In this document: piece after piece, positions 21,201-33,500 of the stretch
How positions within the stretch are numbered: position 1 is the stretch's first letter
How the letters are laid out: every line of letters begins with the position of its first letter
Assembly: GCA_049724395.1 (NCBI GenBank)
Contig: JAUGWO010000051.1
Coordinates: 40,010 to 104,009 of the forward strand
Direction: 5' to 3'
Origin: Spongospora subterranea f. sp. subterranea
Lineage: Eukaryota > Endomyxa: Phytomyxea > Phytomyxea > Plasmodiophorida
DNA: 64,000 nucleotides
Program-made: the position numbers and the translations under genes
The notes under the pieces: generated by a model
Seen by the model: the letters and a program-made list of their open reading frames with translations, nothing else
What the model was told of the DNA's origin: nothing
Database searches by the model: none

Positions 21201-24200
21201 TGACGACGCTTGCGTAGCCATTCTGGACACATCCTCCAAATTGACATTATGCGCAATCGATGACGCTTGTGAAGCCATTCTTTGCATGTTGTCGAAATTG
21301 ACCTCAGGAGCCATTGACGACGCTTGCGTAGCCATTCTGGACACATCCTCCAAATTGACATTATGCGCAATCGATGACGCTTGTGAAGCCATTCTTTGCA
21401 TGTTGTCGAGATTGACCTCAGGAGCCATTGACGACGCTTGGGTAGCCATCCTGGACACATCCTCCAAATTGACCTGATTCGCAATCGATGACGCTTGTGA
21501 AGCCATTCTTTGCATGTTGTCGAGATTGACCTCAGGAGCCATTGACGACGCTTGGGTAGCCATCCTGGACACATCCTTCAAATTGACCTGATTCGCAATC
21601 GATGACGCTTGTGAAGCCATTCTTTGCATATTGTCCAGATTGACCTCAGGAGCCATTGACGACGCTTGCGTAGCCATTCTGGATACATCCTCCAAATTGA
21701 CCTTTTTCGCAATCGATGACGCTTGTGAAACCATTCTTTGCATATTGTCGAGATTGACCTCAGGAGCCATTGACGACGCTTGCGTAGCCATTCTGGTTAC
21801 ATCCTCCAAATTGACCTTTTTCGCAATCGATGACGCTTGTGAAGCCATTCTTAGCATATTGTCGAGATTGACCTCAGGAGCCATTGACGACGCTTGCGTA
21901 GCCATTCTGGACACATCCTCCAAATTGACATTATGCGCAATCGATGACGCTTGTGAAGCGATTCTTTGCATGTTGTCGAGATTGACCTCAGGAGCCATTG
22001 ATGACGCTTGCGTAGCCATCCTGTTGACATCCTCCAGATTGATCTTATGAGCAAGCGATGATGCCTGTGAAGCCACCCTGTGCATATTCTCAATATTAAC
22101 CGCAGAAGCAATCGACGACGCTTGCGATGCCATCCTTCGCATATTCTCTATATTGGCCTCAGGGGAAATCGACGCCGCTTGCATAGCCATACTGGATATA
22201 TCCTCCAGATTGACCTGTTCAGCAAGCGACGAGGCCTGTGAAGCCATCCTTTGCATATTGTCGATGTTGACTTCAGGAGTAAGCGACGAAGCTTGTGAAG
22301 CCATCCTGCCTAGATTGTCCAATCCGATTGCATTGCCGGATAACTGCGCCTGAGCACCCACCCGCTGCAGATGGGCAACGTTTATTGTTTCACCTGTCTC
22401 AGAAATCTGCCCCATAGAACTCTGAACATTGCCCATACTGATTGAAGACGTTTCTTGTGGCAATACACTTGTGAATTTCGACCTTGAGCCCACATCCCCA
22501 ATATGTGCAGACACTGATGCAGACGAAGTGGGCAAAGCGTCACCGGAAATATCGCTAACCAAGGTGTGATAAGCCCCTCGAAACTGCTCTTTTGCTTGAG
22601 AACTAAATATCGCAGCCTGGTCCAAGACATCTGATGGAACATGCGATGCTGCTGCAGTGCGAATTTTAGAGGAAACATCGTCAAGCTGAGGATGTTGGAG
22701 TTGTTTGACATCAATTCCCAAAAGTTTGTCTGGTAGCGTACTGGACAAAACCGGACCCTGAATTGTATCATTTCCGGCATTGCTATCGCTTGCCTCGATC
22801 TGATCATTCAATGAGGAGAGCATTGCATCAACATCCTTTCGACGGCTTTCAACACCTTCACGCAAACTCGAGCTTGCTTCCGCAACTAGCTCACTCAGTC
22901 CATTTGACCCTTGTTGAACCACACTCGCAACATTTTCAGCTACAAATGCCCCGCTATTCTGGACTTGCACTTTCAGATCACGCACAGTAACAAGTTTCTC
23001 AGAAGCATTATGGATTGAATCAAAATTTGCTGCAGCAATGCTGCTGATAGAACTCAAACCGGAAGTTCCAGTGTTTTTCAGAGGTTGTATCTGCGTTTCA
23101 ATGTCGGACGCAAACTCAGAAATAACCGTTGGGTCAACGGATTTCGCAGTGGCCGCCACTGAAAAAGATAGTGCTTCGACATTATGGGCGCCTGGAAACG
23201 CGGAGGTTGCGTTTGATATTGACGTTTCGAGCATGCGCACGTCCTCGTTGGCCCTTAGGAGGTCAATGTCGTCATGTATCGTGGATGCGGCTAATGCACC
23301 TGACGACAAAGCGATTGTCGTTGCCGATTTCGCTGCGTTAGATATTATGGGGGAAGAGTCTTGCACCATTGTTGCCACATGGCTGGCCATCGCGTTGGCA
23401 GGTACTGATAATGGTGCTGTCATTTTTGAAGCAACTTGCCTGACTTTATCCGCGTTCGCCAACGAGACATCCCCTGCTGCTGCTGCCGTCGTGACTGCTG
23501 TTTGCGAAACCATGCTCGCGACCCCCGCAGTAGTGTTTCGAGCACCTGCTGCGATACTTCCAGCTTCAGTTGCAACGTTTGCAATCGTTGGAGCTACGGA
23601 AAACTGCGAAGCAGCTGTAGTAACAGATCCTAATACTGCCTAAAAGGGGTAAGGGTTTACTTTGACTGAGTTGCATTACAAGCAGCAACAAACGGACCGG
23701 TAAAGAATCAAGCACTGGTAATTCCTGTGCCAATTTCTCGAATTGCTCTTCTGCCGCATTTGTAGCTTTTGCCAACTGTAACAGCAAGTTAACTTAGCGT
23801 ACCCGTAAAACAAGCTATAATTGGAACAGAAAGCACGATAAGCTTTTTCTCTTCGCCTTTACCTCAAAAATACGTTGGTTTTGCAACGCGAATTTTCTTG
23901 CGGCCAGAAACAGCCGAACTGGAGATGCCAGCACTGTGAAGAGGAACATGACAATTGATATTGCGTTGAACAGAAACAAAATAGCTGCTCCGAAGACACT
24001 GGGAAGACCCACCTAAAGCAATTTGGTTAACCATCGATAGTCAGAAACAATTTCTACGTTCAAAATTGCTTCAACCACTTTGGCAGATTGCACACGATAC
24101 ATTATAAACGATGTTGAATGTAATCAATATTCGTGAACCTACGTCCAACAAAATTGCTGTAGTAATATTGGCCGTATTCGCCACTTGCGACGATATCTCC

Positions 24201-27200
24201 AATATACTTTCATAATTATCCTGTTGTGGAAGCAAGCAAATAATGGTTAGGCACCATAGGCATTAATAATCGAATCGAATCGAAGATGAGAGATGATTGG
24301 CAATAGTCCCAACGTTGTCCAAAAAGAGAGTAGCATAATTTAGATCAAATTTGCAACTTCGCAAAGCTGAATAACATAATTTTCCTGAACCGGAAAATGG
24401 AGAGATGTGACTGTGTATGGACAAAGCACCTGGTACGGGCGAAATAGGATTGCCAAGATGGCTGCGAGACCGACTAAGACATTGCCCAATGCTAGTTTGG
24501 CATTCTTGACAAGCAAATCGTTCGGTATGAATAACGACACCAGAACAATGGCCAGTTTTTGAAACATCTGGAATAATTTGAAATATCTGAATCGTCTTTG
24601 ATATGCTCCATAAAGGTACGTTTGCGGTACTGGATTCAATGCAACCTGGGTATACAACATTTACATCGCGCTTTACATATTAGAACCCTCCAAACTAGCA
24701 ATGCGATATTTCGAAAAGTTTCAACTCCGCTAGTATTGTCAACGCCAGTTGAATTCGCATACAATACGAAATGGAAGAAGGCAAAGTGGGATCGAAAAAG
24801 CGAACTTGTTCACATCACCGTAAGAAAATCATTGCAAGAGCTGAACAACAAAACAGAGGACGACAGCAAATGTGTGATTGTACCTCATTGGCGTAGAAGG
24901 TGTCAAGGTGTTCTACAGCTTCTTTGATTTTTTTACGCACATCTTTGTCGTGGCGCGCCTGGCGTTTCAGTCCCGCGATTAGCTCATTGTAACTGTGGAC
25001 GCAATTCAACCATAAGCTATACGATCGCTTGATCACACAAAATGTTGGCTTACACAGCAGCCTCGTCCGTGTAGCCATGGGCATCGATCATCTTTGTCGC
25101 ACGCGATATGAGGCGCCCGAAAAAAATCGGCAAACCAATGATGTATATTGCCGCAAATGCTACATTATTTGAGTTTGGCATTGTTTTCCACATATTCTTG
25201 GTTAACTTACCAATGGCCACATATTGGATTAGATATAACTCCACAGAAACACAGTTACGGTCGGGATATAGTACAAGATGATCATTGCTGCACTAAAGAG
25301 TTGACCGCAACAAGGACTTAGCACCAAGGGTAGGTGAGCGTTGAATTCGTGCCACAAAGGTGTCATAGGGATGCTGCTCGCTACAACCAAAAAGAGAAAT
25401 CTGTGGGTAGTGTGTTTCTGTACCTGAAATTGCTGCATTATAACGCGAGCAACGGGTAAGAACAAGACGGTAATGCTGAATAAGGATATGCGCCTAATCA
25501 TGTAGTTGCCTTTGTACCACCAGCGAAGGAAGTCTTCAGGTGCCAACATCCACACAGTTGGCTCGAAAACGCTTGCATACAGCAATTTTAGCTTTTGCAT
25601 AAAGACAACAATTTCTCAACATATTATTACCCATGCAATGAAGTACCATATAGCTAAAATGGCCAACATGGGTGACATCATTTGAACCATTAGCCCATTG
25701 AAGTTTCCGTCTGTCATCTTCAAGTTCTGCACGCGTTGGATATTGGACTGGTATAGCGCCATCGAACTTCCGAAGGAGATCAGAAACCAAGACACCAACA
25801 CGCACCAAGCCTAAGAAAGCAGCAATATGCGTTATTGTTCTCGCATAATGTAAAGCTTTGTGAATTTTACACAGACCCCGCAACGGTCTTTGAATATAAA
25901 TTTTGTAGTAGTAAACTCACAATGAAATTAAACGCATAATTCATCTGCTCTTGAATAAAGAAAGAGCGTTAACGACAATCCTAGAACATCCTCAAAAGGT
26001 GGTTTCTGCTGTGTTAAATTTGTGGCCCCCGCAATAGAAATTTTGCAACCATAGATTGAGTTGAAAACCAAATAAATCATTTCGTGATATTCATATATGA
26101 CGTAATGGAATTACTTTGAATTTGGTGTTGCTCCAGTTGGTCACAAAGCGACGGCGGAATGTTTCCACGTCCAGAGAAGCTCCTAATAGGTAAAAAAGAA
26201 TAAAGATGAGGGGTAAGGCCATGATCACGAAGAATTTCAACACGGCGAGCGAGCTCAGCTTGAACGAGAATACCAGGTCAATATCGAATGAAAAAAACAC
26301 AACCTGAAACAATCACATCAGCGACCCGCCACATTACAGCCATATAGAATTGATGTTGTAACCAGCTGTGGTTTTCAACGAAATAACGTTAATCGATGGA
26401 AACTGATTTTTTGTTCACTAGGTAGAAAAATATGTGCACCAATTGAAAACGAGTACGAGAAAATACATTGTTTTAGATCATAACGTGAATCATTGAAAAC
26501 AAATGACTGCAATTGCGGTAATGCCTAGAATGAGGTCTCTGCGTTTTTAACGGCACACCACAGATCATAGGATCACAGCTTGGCAGGTACATTGAGGTAA
26601 ACAGGACTTCGAAGAGCTTTTGTGCAAACAAGGAGAATGTGTAACGTTCACAGATATAAAATAAAACAGTCGATTCGATATCTGGAAGGTATTTCTAGTC
26701 AGTGTAGGTGATTGCGTTTACGTAAAAGGACAGATCGATCCAAAGCTTGGGCCATGGAATGTTCAGGTTGATGGCATATACAAGGGAATACATCTGCAGG
26801 AAATTGATCATGATTTCCAACTGAGGTAAGGAAATAGTCAGTTTGGCTCTTGAAACACAAGGCGGCTTTGGAACTACCTTCACTAAAATTGATCCAGTTA
26901 CGGCTAACAGAGGAGCTGCAGCAACGTTGACGATGGCAGCGGTGACCTCGCCGGTTGCATTTGAAACTGTTGCCATGGCATTGGACACTGTAGTTGCTCC
27001 GCTCCCCGATCCGGTTGCCCCATTCGCTAAGGCCTTATTGTCGCTGAACGACGGACCTGACCAACATGACTCAGCCAAATAGAAAAGTGTGATTTCTTCA
27101 TATTCGAGCCAATGCATCGCGCCTTGAGAGCAATGACTTCATGCAGTGTAGTGTAAACTACGATGTGGGAAAACTGGCGTTGGGTGTGAAATTCTTACCT

Positions 27201-28002
27201 CCTGCGACGTTCTTGCGCGCCTCGCTTGCAGTAAGTTTATGTTGTTGGGCGTAGGCCTTGTCTTTCGCGGCGACCCAGCCTCCTTTTTGTACACGGCTGA
27301 GCAAGGAAGGTCGATTTAGGTCATATTCAAAGTTTTGTTCAGCGTAAGCTTACCTAACGGCATTCCGCGCAGAACTTTCTTTTTGAACGAACTCAATTGC
27401 GTTCAGCCGTTCGTCATCGGATATGGGATCATCGTCAAGCACGATCAGTGTACGCCCCAAACCATATATCACATATTGCCTGGGTGGAGGTAAAGATACA
27501 GCCACTCTTTCAGTTTTTCATATGCAAAAGTTGTCAACGAGAAAAAGAGCCGTTGCGCTAACGTAGCAGGTGAACATTCTTGAGAAATGATGCATGCAAC
27601 CATGAACACATACAAATTGGATAAGGTGCCAAATAATTTTAAGGTTCGCATTTCGATAAAAGCAATTGGAACTTTCATGGCGTGAACAATCAAACAGGTG
27701 GACCAAGATGGGATCGTGACTGAAATCGATATAGTTTTCATTTCAAAAAAAGCTGATGGACAACTGATCCATAGTGTCAGGTAGTGTGCTACAGAGGACA
27801 GACGTCCTTCTTGTAGCCCGCACTCCTTCATGTTCAGGCAGTTGTTTGTCACAAACGGCACATCATCAATATATTCAATGATGAATACAACTGAATCAAT
27901 CAACACATCATTCTGCAACGTGAACAATAACCCGTTAGAATTTGGAACGAAATTTGCAACGGCCACTGTGGCTGAACAAAGTGCGCAACGATACAGACAC
28001 AT
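18253..28002 (-). CDS. Polytopic membrane protein with a 60-copy 19-residue repeat tail (split gene)
   Basis: A minus-strand gene with many short introns. Supported exons include about 26728-27105, 26115-26303, 25640-25807 (AWCVLVSWFLISFG...), 25435-25583, 24550-24645 (VALNPVPQTYLYGAYQRRF), 24155-24220, 23880-24010, 23690-23780, a giant exon ending at 18885, then 18543-18830 and 18253-18491. The clearest introns are 18492-18542 (GTGAG...TTTAG) and the 40-nt one just above 23640. Upstream frames at 27355-28002 probably belong to it. The N-terminal half has at least eight hydrophobic spans. Segments such as YLYGAYQRRFRYFKLFQM and LFRPYQ recall, from memory, the TRP-like membrane domain attached to large protist surface proteins. 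The C-terminal tail, about 1,700 residues, is Ser/Ala-rich and helical. A frame discontinuity lies between the last repeat (18885) and ASAVAHVANTENIP (about 18850): a one-base change or assembly error. Confidence 0.6.
18885..22304 (-). repeat. 60 tandem copies of a 57-bp coding repeat
   Basis: 3,420 bp equals sixty 57-bp units, one of which has lost a codon. Units alternate between two types, consensus MATQASSMAPEVNLDNMQR and MASQASSIAHNVNLEDVSR, so the working period is 114 bp. Hydrophobic residues recur at positions 1, 8, 12, 14 and 17 of each unit, giving an amphipathic helix broken at the VNL turn. The centre (about 20,000-22,000) is nearly homogeneous at the DNA level while both ends diverge, the pattern left by unequal crossing-over or gene conversion. 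Because 57 is divisible by 3, several other frames stay open by chance, including long antisense ones. Confidence 0.92.
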
Positions 28003-28104
28003 TCGTGCGACAGTGCCGATTTCAGGTCGCGTTGACGACGTGACGAGCAGCAGTGATTCCAGTCACCGAAGAGTGTAACAAATAATGTAACATGAACGAC
28101 AGGT

Positions 28105-28324
28105 GTGGGGCCAACCTGTAGTTGAGAACGCGTTTATCGCCACGATTCCATTGGTTGCCGGCTGATTTCAGGTTGGCGACTGATCGCAACTCGCCAAGAG
28201 CAGCGACGACGAAGAAGAACATTTCGGCAGAGATGTTTTTGTTGCTGATGTCGACGTTCACGCACTGGTTGGGTCCGACTCCGGCCACGTCCCACAGAAA
28301 TTCTGTCCATGCCATTGTGTTCAT
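28105..28324 (-). CDS. LRR-like exon with its own possible start
   Basis: A frame beginning MNTMAWTEFLWDVAG and including VNVDISNKNISAEM, FFFVVAALGELRSVANLKSAGN: a ribonuclease-inhibitor-like leucine-rich repeat. The exon may end near 28120 (NYR followed by GT). It could be the last exon of the LRR gene upstream or the first exon of a separate gene leading towards the membrane-protein exons below 28002. If the latter, the repeat-tailed membrane protein would have an LRR N-terminus. I cannot decide between these. Confidence 0.4.
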
Positions 28325-28434
28325 TGCGTTGCACAGTCATGTGTCGTGCTTTGATGAAAAAATCCTAAAACACCTACGACTCCACGAACCAAGAACTGAA
28401 CAAACAAATCCATAAAAAATACAGTGAACAACGT

Positions 28435-30169
28435 CAATGAACAAAGACAGATAATGATTGACATATATTGGTGGTGATTGCAGAATTACGTTGGGCATCC
28501 AGCTGCATTCCCTCGAGGACGTTGGTATTGCGCTGGCCATCAATAAGATGGACTCCTCGCAGGCGATATCCGACCACGTCCAGGTAGGATTCGATCTCTT
28601 TCGTCCTTCCGTCTGTTGTTGATTGCTGCAAATCCACCTCCTATTGCACAATTTCTGTCAAACGGTCTATCAAATGTTTTCGCACTGATCACAAAGAATC
28701 TCGGGGACATATTGACGTAACGAACTCTGTAAAAATTGTCGAGATTGATTCTGGGCAATACCTTCAACGCGTGCAAATCCGATAGCCAGTCGAGAACGGG
28801 ATCCAACGAGGGAAACTCGTTCCTGCATATTAGCAGCTTGCGAAGATGTGGTAATGTGTCCAGGCCCTGACCGGCCAGCGACCGCAACGCATTATCGTTC
28901 AAATCCACAACCTGTGTGACACCGCACAACATCAACCCAGGATCACCTCAAAAATGACACAACAACCCAATTCCGTGTCGGATTCTGGTCAAGTGATTGT
29001 TCAACGTGTGTGCTGTGCTCCTGGAACCGATCACGACTGCAGGGGACTTATTACCAGGAACCCAAATACAGTTCAACCACTGTCCCGTTTTCATAAATTT
29101 GCCAGTGCACTGAGTGGCTGAGTGTTTTCAAAATGCAAATACAGGGGAGCGGGAACCGCTAACTAAATGTGTAGCTGGCGGGGTACCTGTAGCATTCTCA
29201 ACGAATCGAAACATTGTTTGACCAGTTGAAGGTCGGAGTTCGAGAGGTCGATCTCGGTTTGCGATAAATCCGGTTCTCCCGACGGCAGACGTTTCTGGCG
29301 CTCGTAAATTGTCAGATCTAAATTGCAAAAAAATTGGACAGTGATCAGACCGGAGTCTACACAAAACAGCTCTATTTGACTCACCAAGACGCGTTTCCTC
29401 GATAAGGTTGGTTTGCAGCGATGCCGAAGCCTTGATCCGTTCTCGAACCGTAACCGGCACGCCGTCCAGCAGCTTCAAAGGGAATTTCCTGGCCACATTG
29501 GGCAGCGTTTAGTGTTCCGACACGAAGGGGACAGTGAACGACCCCGAGGTCGTCAGGTGTTGTCTCGTGAAAACCACTGACCTGGTCTCAATCATGGGCC
29601 ATTCCTTCAGGAGTTTGTGCCGATCGCTCTTGTTCACTTCGGGATAACAGGTATTACCGATTATGTCGAGAATCGACAGATGGTGCAGCTTCGACAGGAC
29701 ACCGACAATCTGAACCGAGGAGCAGTTCCCACATCGTCATGTCAAACACCCACAAACATCATCATCCCAGGTGCGATTCGACACCTTTGGGAATTTCGCC
29801 AACAGATTGTGGCCAATGTACAGGTGATGCAGTTCCTTGCACGAATCCAGATTCGATTGCGTTAGAGCGTTGACATCTGTGTAGGTCAGATCAGGAACGC
29901 GACGTACGACAGTCGTTGGAACGAGAAACCGAACCAATCTGGTTGTTGTTCAGGCGCAGCGTTCGCAGCGACGAGAAGTCGCTGAAATCGATGCGCGTCA
30001 ATGAACAGAACGACAGGTCCAGGGTGACGATCTCATATCGTTGCGGGGGCGGCGCTTGCCGATCGAACACGATCGTCTCGACCGGCGGTGCACTCCGACG
30101 ATGAACAGCCAGGTCAAACCTGTTGACCCCCATCAGAAACAAATTCCCCTCTGTCAGTTCGCGAAACAT
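28435..30169 (-). CDS. Leucine-rich-repeat protein II (multi-exon)
   Basis: A series of minus-strand exons carrying LRR motifs. Possible first exon 29900-30169 (MFRELTEGNLFLMG ... IVTLDLSFCSLTRIDF, SSLRTLRLNNNQIG), then about 29750-29890 (LDSCKELHHLYIGHNLLAKF), 29580-29700 (LHHLSILDIIGNTCYPEVNK), 29380-29510 (VARKFPLKLLDGVPV, a typical LRR end cap), 29165-29310 (SQTEIDLSNSDLQLV), 28700-28920 (VVDLNDNALRSLAG, LPHLRKLLICRNEF) and 28440-28620. The spacing between exons is 40-130 nt. The pattern resembles protein-phosphatase-regulator (SDS22-like) or axonemal LRR proteins in which 'N-x-L' repeats are followed by an end cap. No signal peptide or membrane span is seen. Exact junctions are not resolved. 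It may be continuous with the LRR exons above 30.5 kb. Confidence 0.5.
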
Positions 30170-30502
30170 CTATTGTAAACCGTGTCAAAACGCAAAAAAA
30201 AGATAGATTCAGAGTGTCAAATCTCTCGACGCGCACATGAAAACCTGTTTTTGAAACCATCGTCCTCGGGACTCGATGTGATATTTTGACAATGCTCTTC
30301 AATTCCGTTGTATTCGACAAAAAGTGACTAATCCGTTCAATTTTGCGTCGATGGGATTTGTTTTTGATCGGAGAAAGAAAATACGAAACTCGTATTGGCC
30401 ACGAGTGGAATTACAAAATCACGAAACAAAGACAGAACTGGTTGACAAAGACAGAACTGGTTGACCCCTTTTGACGCATCTTCGTTTTTCGGGACCAGAT
30501 TA

Positions 30503-33500
30503 CCTAAAGTCTTCATCGCTGTCCTTGACGTTGTTGACGACCTCGTCGATGGACACCTCGGTGGCGTCGATGAACACGAGCGTGTTCAGGACGCGGGTGA
30601 AGCTGGTGCTTTTGGCGACGAATTCGTTCCTGTACGTGATCGGCAGCGGGTTCCCGGCCAGACCGATATAGATCAGCTTTGGCAACTGGTTCACCACATT
30701 CACCACGTCTGAAACAATAAACACACCGATCAGAACCAGAATTGCTCGAAACGCGCATGGAAATTCGTTCAGTTCCGAGTTACGAAACCATCTTGTCCTA
30801 ACTCGTTCTGGAACGAAGGTTTCAGCGGCGAAAAAGCAGAGAAGGGGAATACCCATAAGATCGGCGATCTTGTTGTTGGTCAGGTCAAGAACCCGCAGCT
30901 CGGTCATCTTCTCGATCTCGGCACCCGAGCAGCGCGGCAGGCGATTGTCTCGCAGCGACAGCTTCTCGAGGTTGACGAACCCGCGCAGCGATAACAACGA
31001 GATGTTGGTCCCGCTCAGATCCAGCGACGTCACCTGAACCCCACAACACATTGAGCGAACGATTCGCATTGAAGCGTGTTCCGTTTCGAACTGCCATCGA
31101 TTCGCCAGGACAATCAGATGTGAAATTGTGTCGTTGACCTGGTCAGGTTGAACGCCTTTGGGGACGCGTTGGAATATGGCGGCCCTGTACCTGAGGGTCT
31201 CGGCCTGGCCAGGATCACCACCAGCCCCAATCCAGGAATCGACCCGTTCGTCCAAGCTGACCTCAGTGTCCACACAGTGCAGAGTGCATTCGACCTGTCG
31301 CCATTCAGATCCCGATCGAATGCAGTGGAAAACGCAGCGAAGTGTGAAAACGTTCGCTGGCTGGAAATTGTTGAAATTGCCGTCCACACTTGCCAAGAAT
31401 ATACGGTCGAAAGTGTGAGAAAACGCAGCGAGAGCTTTGCTCATCACTTCATATAAACCCTTTTCGAGCCGTTAAAACTTGAAAAGAAAACACGAATGAA
31501 AGTGTGAGCTGTTCTCAGGAAAAGCGTTGGAAAACAAGTTCAATCAATACGTACGAGTTTCATTTTCTCAATGGCGGCGATGAAGGCGAGGCGGTCTTGG
31601 GCTGTTCGCATAACGGGATTCCCCCTGATGTGAACCACCTCCAGGGCGTTCAGACGGTCCATGAACGCCGCCACCTCCTTCAACGGCGTCGTGATCTTGT
31701 TCGATCGAAGATCAAGAAAACGAAGTTTCTGAATTCAAAACAAGTGGCGCTAACTCTCAGATACCAGTAATAATTGGCGTGTTAATTACTGGAATTCGAC
31801 CACTAATTCTTAAATTCAACACACATGATCGTGACCGGAAAATCTGAAAGCGACATGTGTCGACAAGAACTGATCTGATGAAATCAAACAGGAATAATCT
31901 GGAAAAAACAGGGACAAAAGGGAAACACTAAATCGCGTCCACAAAATGTGCAGACGACTGATTGTTGGGACTGGTTCAGGGTCCATGGCGCACAGGAACC
32001 CCAGTGGGGACAATCCCTCACCTGTAACGTGTGGAGACCGGTCGGTAACGCCACCAGCGAGTTGAACGACAGATCCACCGTCGTAACGTTGACGAACTCG
32101 CCAATGGCGAACTGTTTCAGCTCGAGATGGGATATGGCGGCGATCTTGGTCACGTCAGCGGGCTGGTACTGGATCCCTGGCGCCACATCGCCATAGCCAT
32201 ATCGCCGCCCGACAACGGGTGTGGCGCAGGACAACATGGCCAGGTGGGTCCGGTACAGCTCGATATCGACCGCCTTGTTCTTCCGGTTCAGCTTTTGGAA
32301 ACAGTTGAGACGGTCCAGGAAATCGATATAACGCCCTGAACATCAGGGGTCAGATCAGGTCCACGAACTGGAACGATTTGGGTGATGTATTTCGATATCA
32401 ACTCGGATTCGTTGCAGTTTTCAAACATTTTCTAAGCAACACCTTCAAAACCGTTTTGGCTTTATGAAAAAACGACGATTTCTGAAGTTTTTTTCACATC
32501 TTTTGTTTTTTAGGAAACGGCGATTTCCGAAATCGTTTTGAATTCAACGGCGGTCGGTTGGACAGGGATATATTGATTGATGTGGAGAAACCGTCCGATC
32601 ACCTTCCAATGCCGATAACTTGTCGTTATTGGGTATGAGAGCCTGTAATAGGTCCCGTGTATGGGAGGCATCCGCCTTGGCCGGCGTCTTCGCCACCGAT
32701 ACCCGTTCCAGGTCGCGAAACCCGCGCATCTGCTTCAGGACGGCCGATTGGTTCAGTGATGGGTTCCCCGATATATCCAGACATCGCAATCTGCACAAAC
32801 ACACACACACACACGATCCCCATCAGAATGTCAATCCGCCTATTCGACACTAAAAACAACTGTCGAAATCACAATCTGTATAATCTAAATCACAACAACG
32901 ACTTGTCTTGTTCGGACCGCACGTCCATGGAATATCGTGCTCGTTTGCGGGAAAAACACGGAACGCAAAGAGATGAATTGATCCTCAAAAACTGGTGCGA
33001 ATTCCGGTTCTAAAAGCGGTGTGATCGTGTCGACCGCACCGTGTTAGGAGGTGAAGTCCCTCAATTGTCGTCAGCCGGTTCCCCGATAGGTCCAGCACCT
33101 GAATATTGACGAACTTCCCAATATCGACCTTCTCGAAGGCGCGTCTCGGGAACAGCAGCATATGGATCTGCATCACCGATTACCAATTTCAGAGCGCGTT
33201 TCCGAGCAGAAATCGTTTTTCGTCAAAGTCATTTCGGCCAAACACAGTGGACGCGATCGATGTCGTTGACACAGATCACCACCGACCTTCGATTCGAATC
33301 CAGGGAGGGTGACGACCTGTTGGTGGCCGAACTGCATGATCAGGTTCAGGGTCCATCGCGCCGCGACCGCGTCCTTCTTCTTGCCGAGCGCGGCGATCGC
33401 CTCGACCCGCTCCTCAATCCCGATCGTGTCGCCGTCCAGCGATATCAGGCCCAGGGTTCTATTCGACCCACGTAGGTTCCTGGTCAGATAGATCACCGCC

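Noticed and set aside
19967-22050. Long open frames (up to 535 codons on the minus strand and several 65-177-codon frames on the plus strand) across the 57-bp array
   Set aside because: They exist because the unit length is divisible by three; their translations are repetitive shadows of the main frame.
23038-23643. 201-codon plus-strand frame opposite the start of the repeat exon
   Set aside because: Antisense to a spliced, compositionally consistent minus-strand exon; Ala/Ser-rich content is a mirror of that exon.
30461-31456. Plus-strand frames opposite the LRR exons
   Set aside because: The minus strand carries clear LRR consensus residues at the same place, so the plus frames are shadows.
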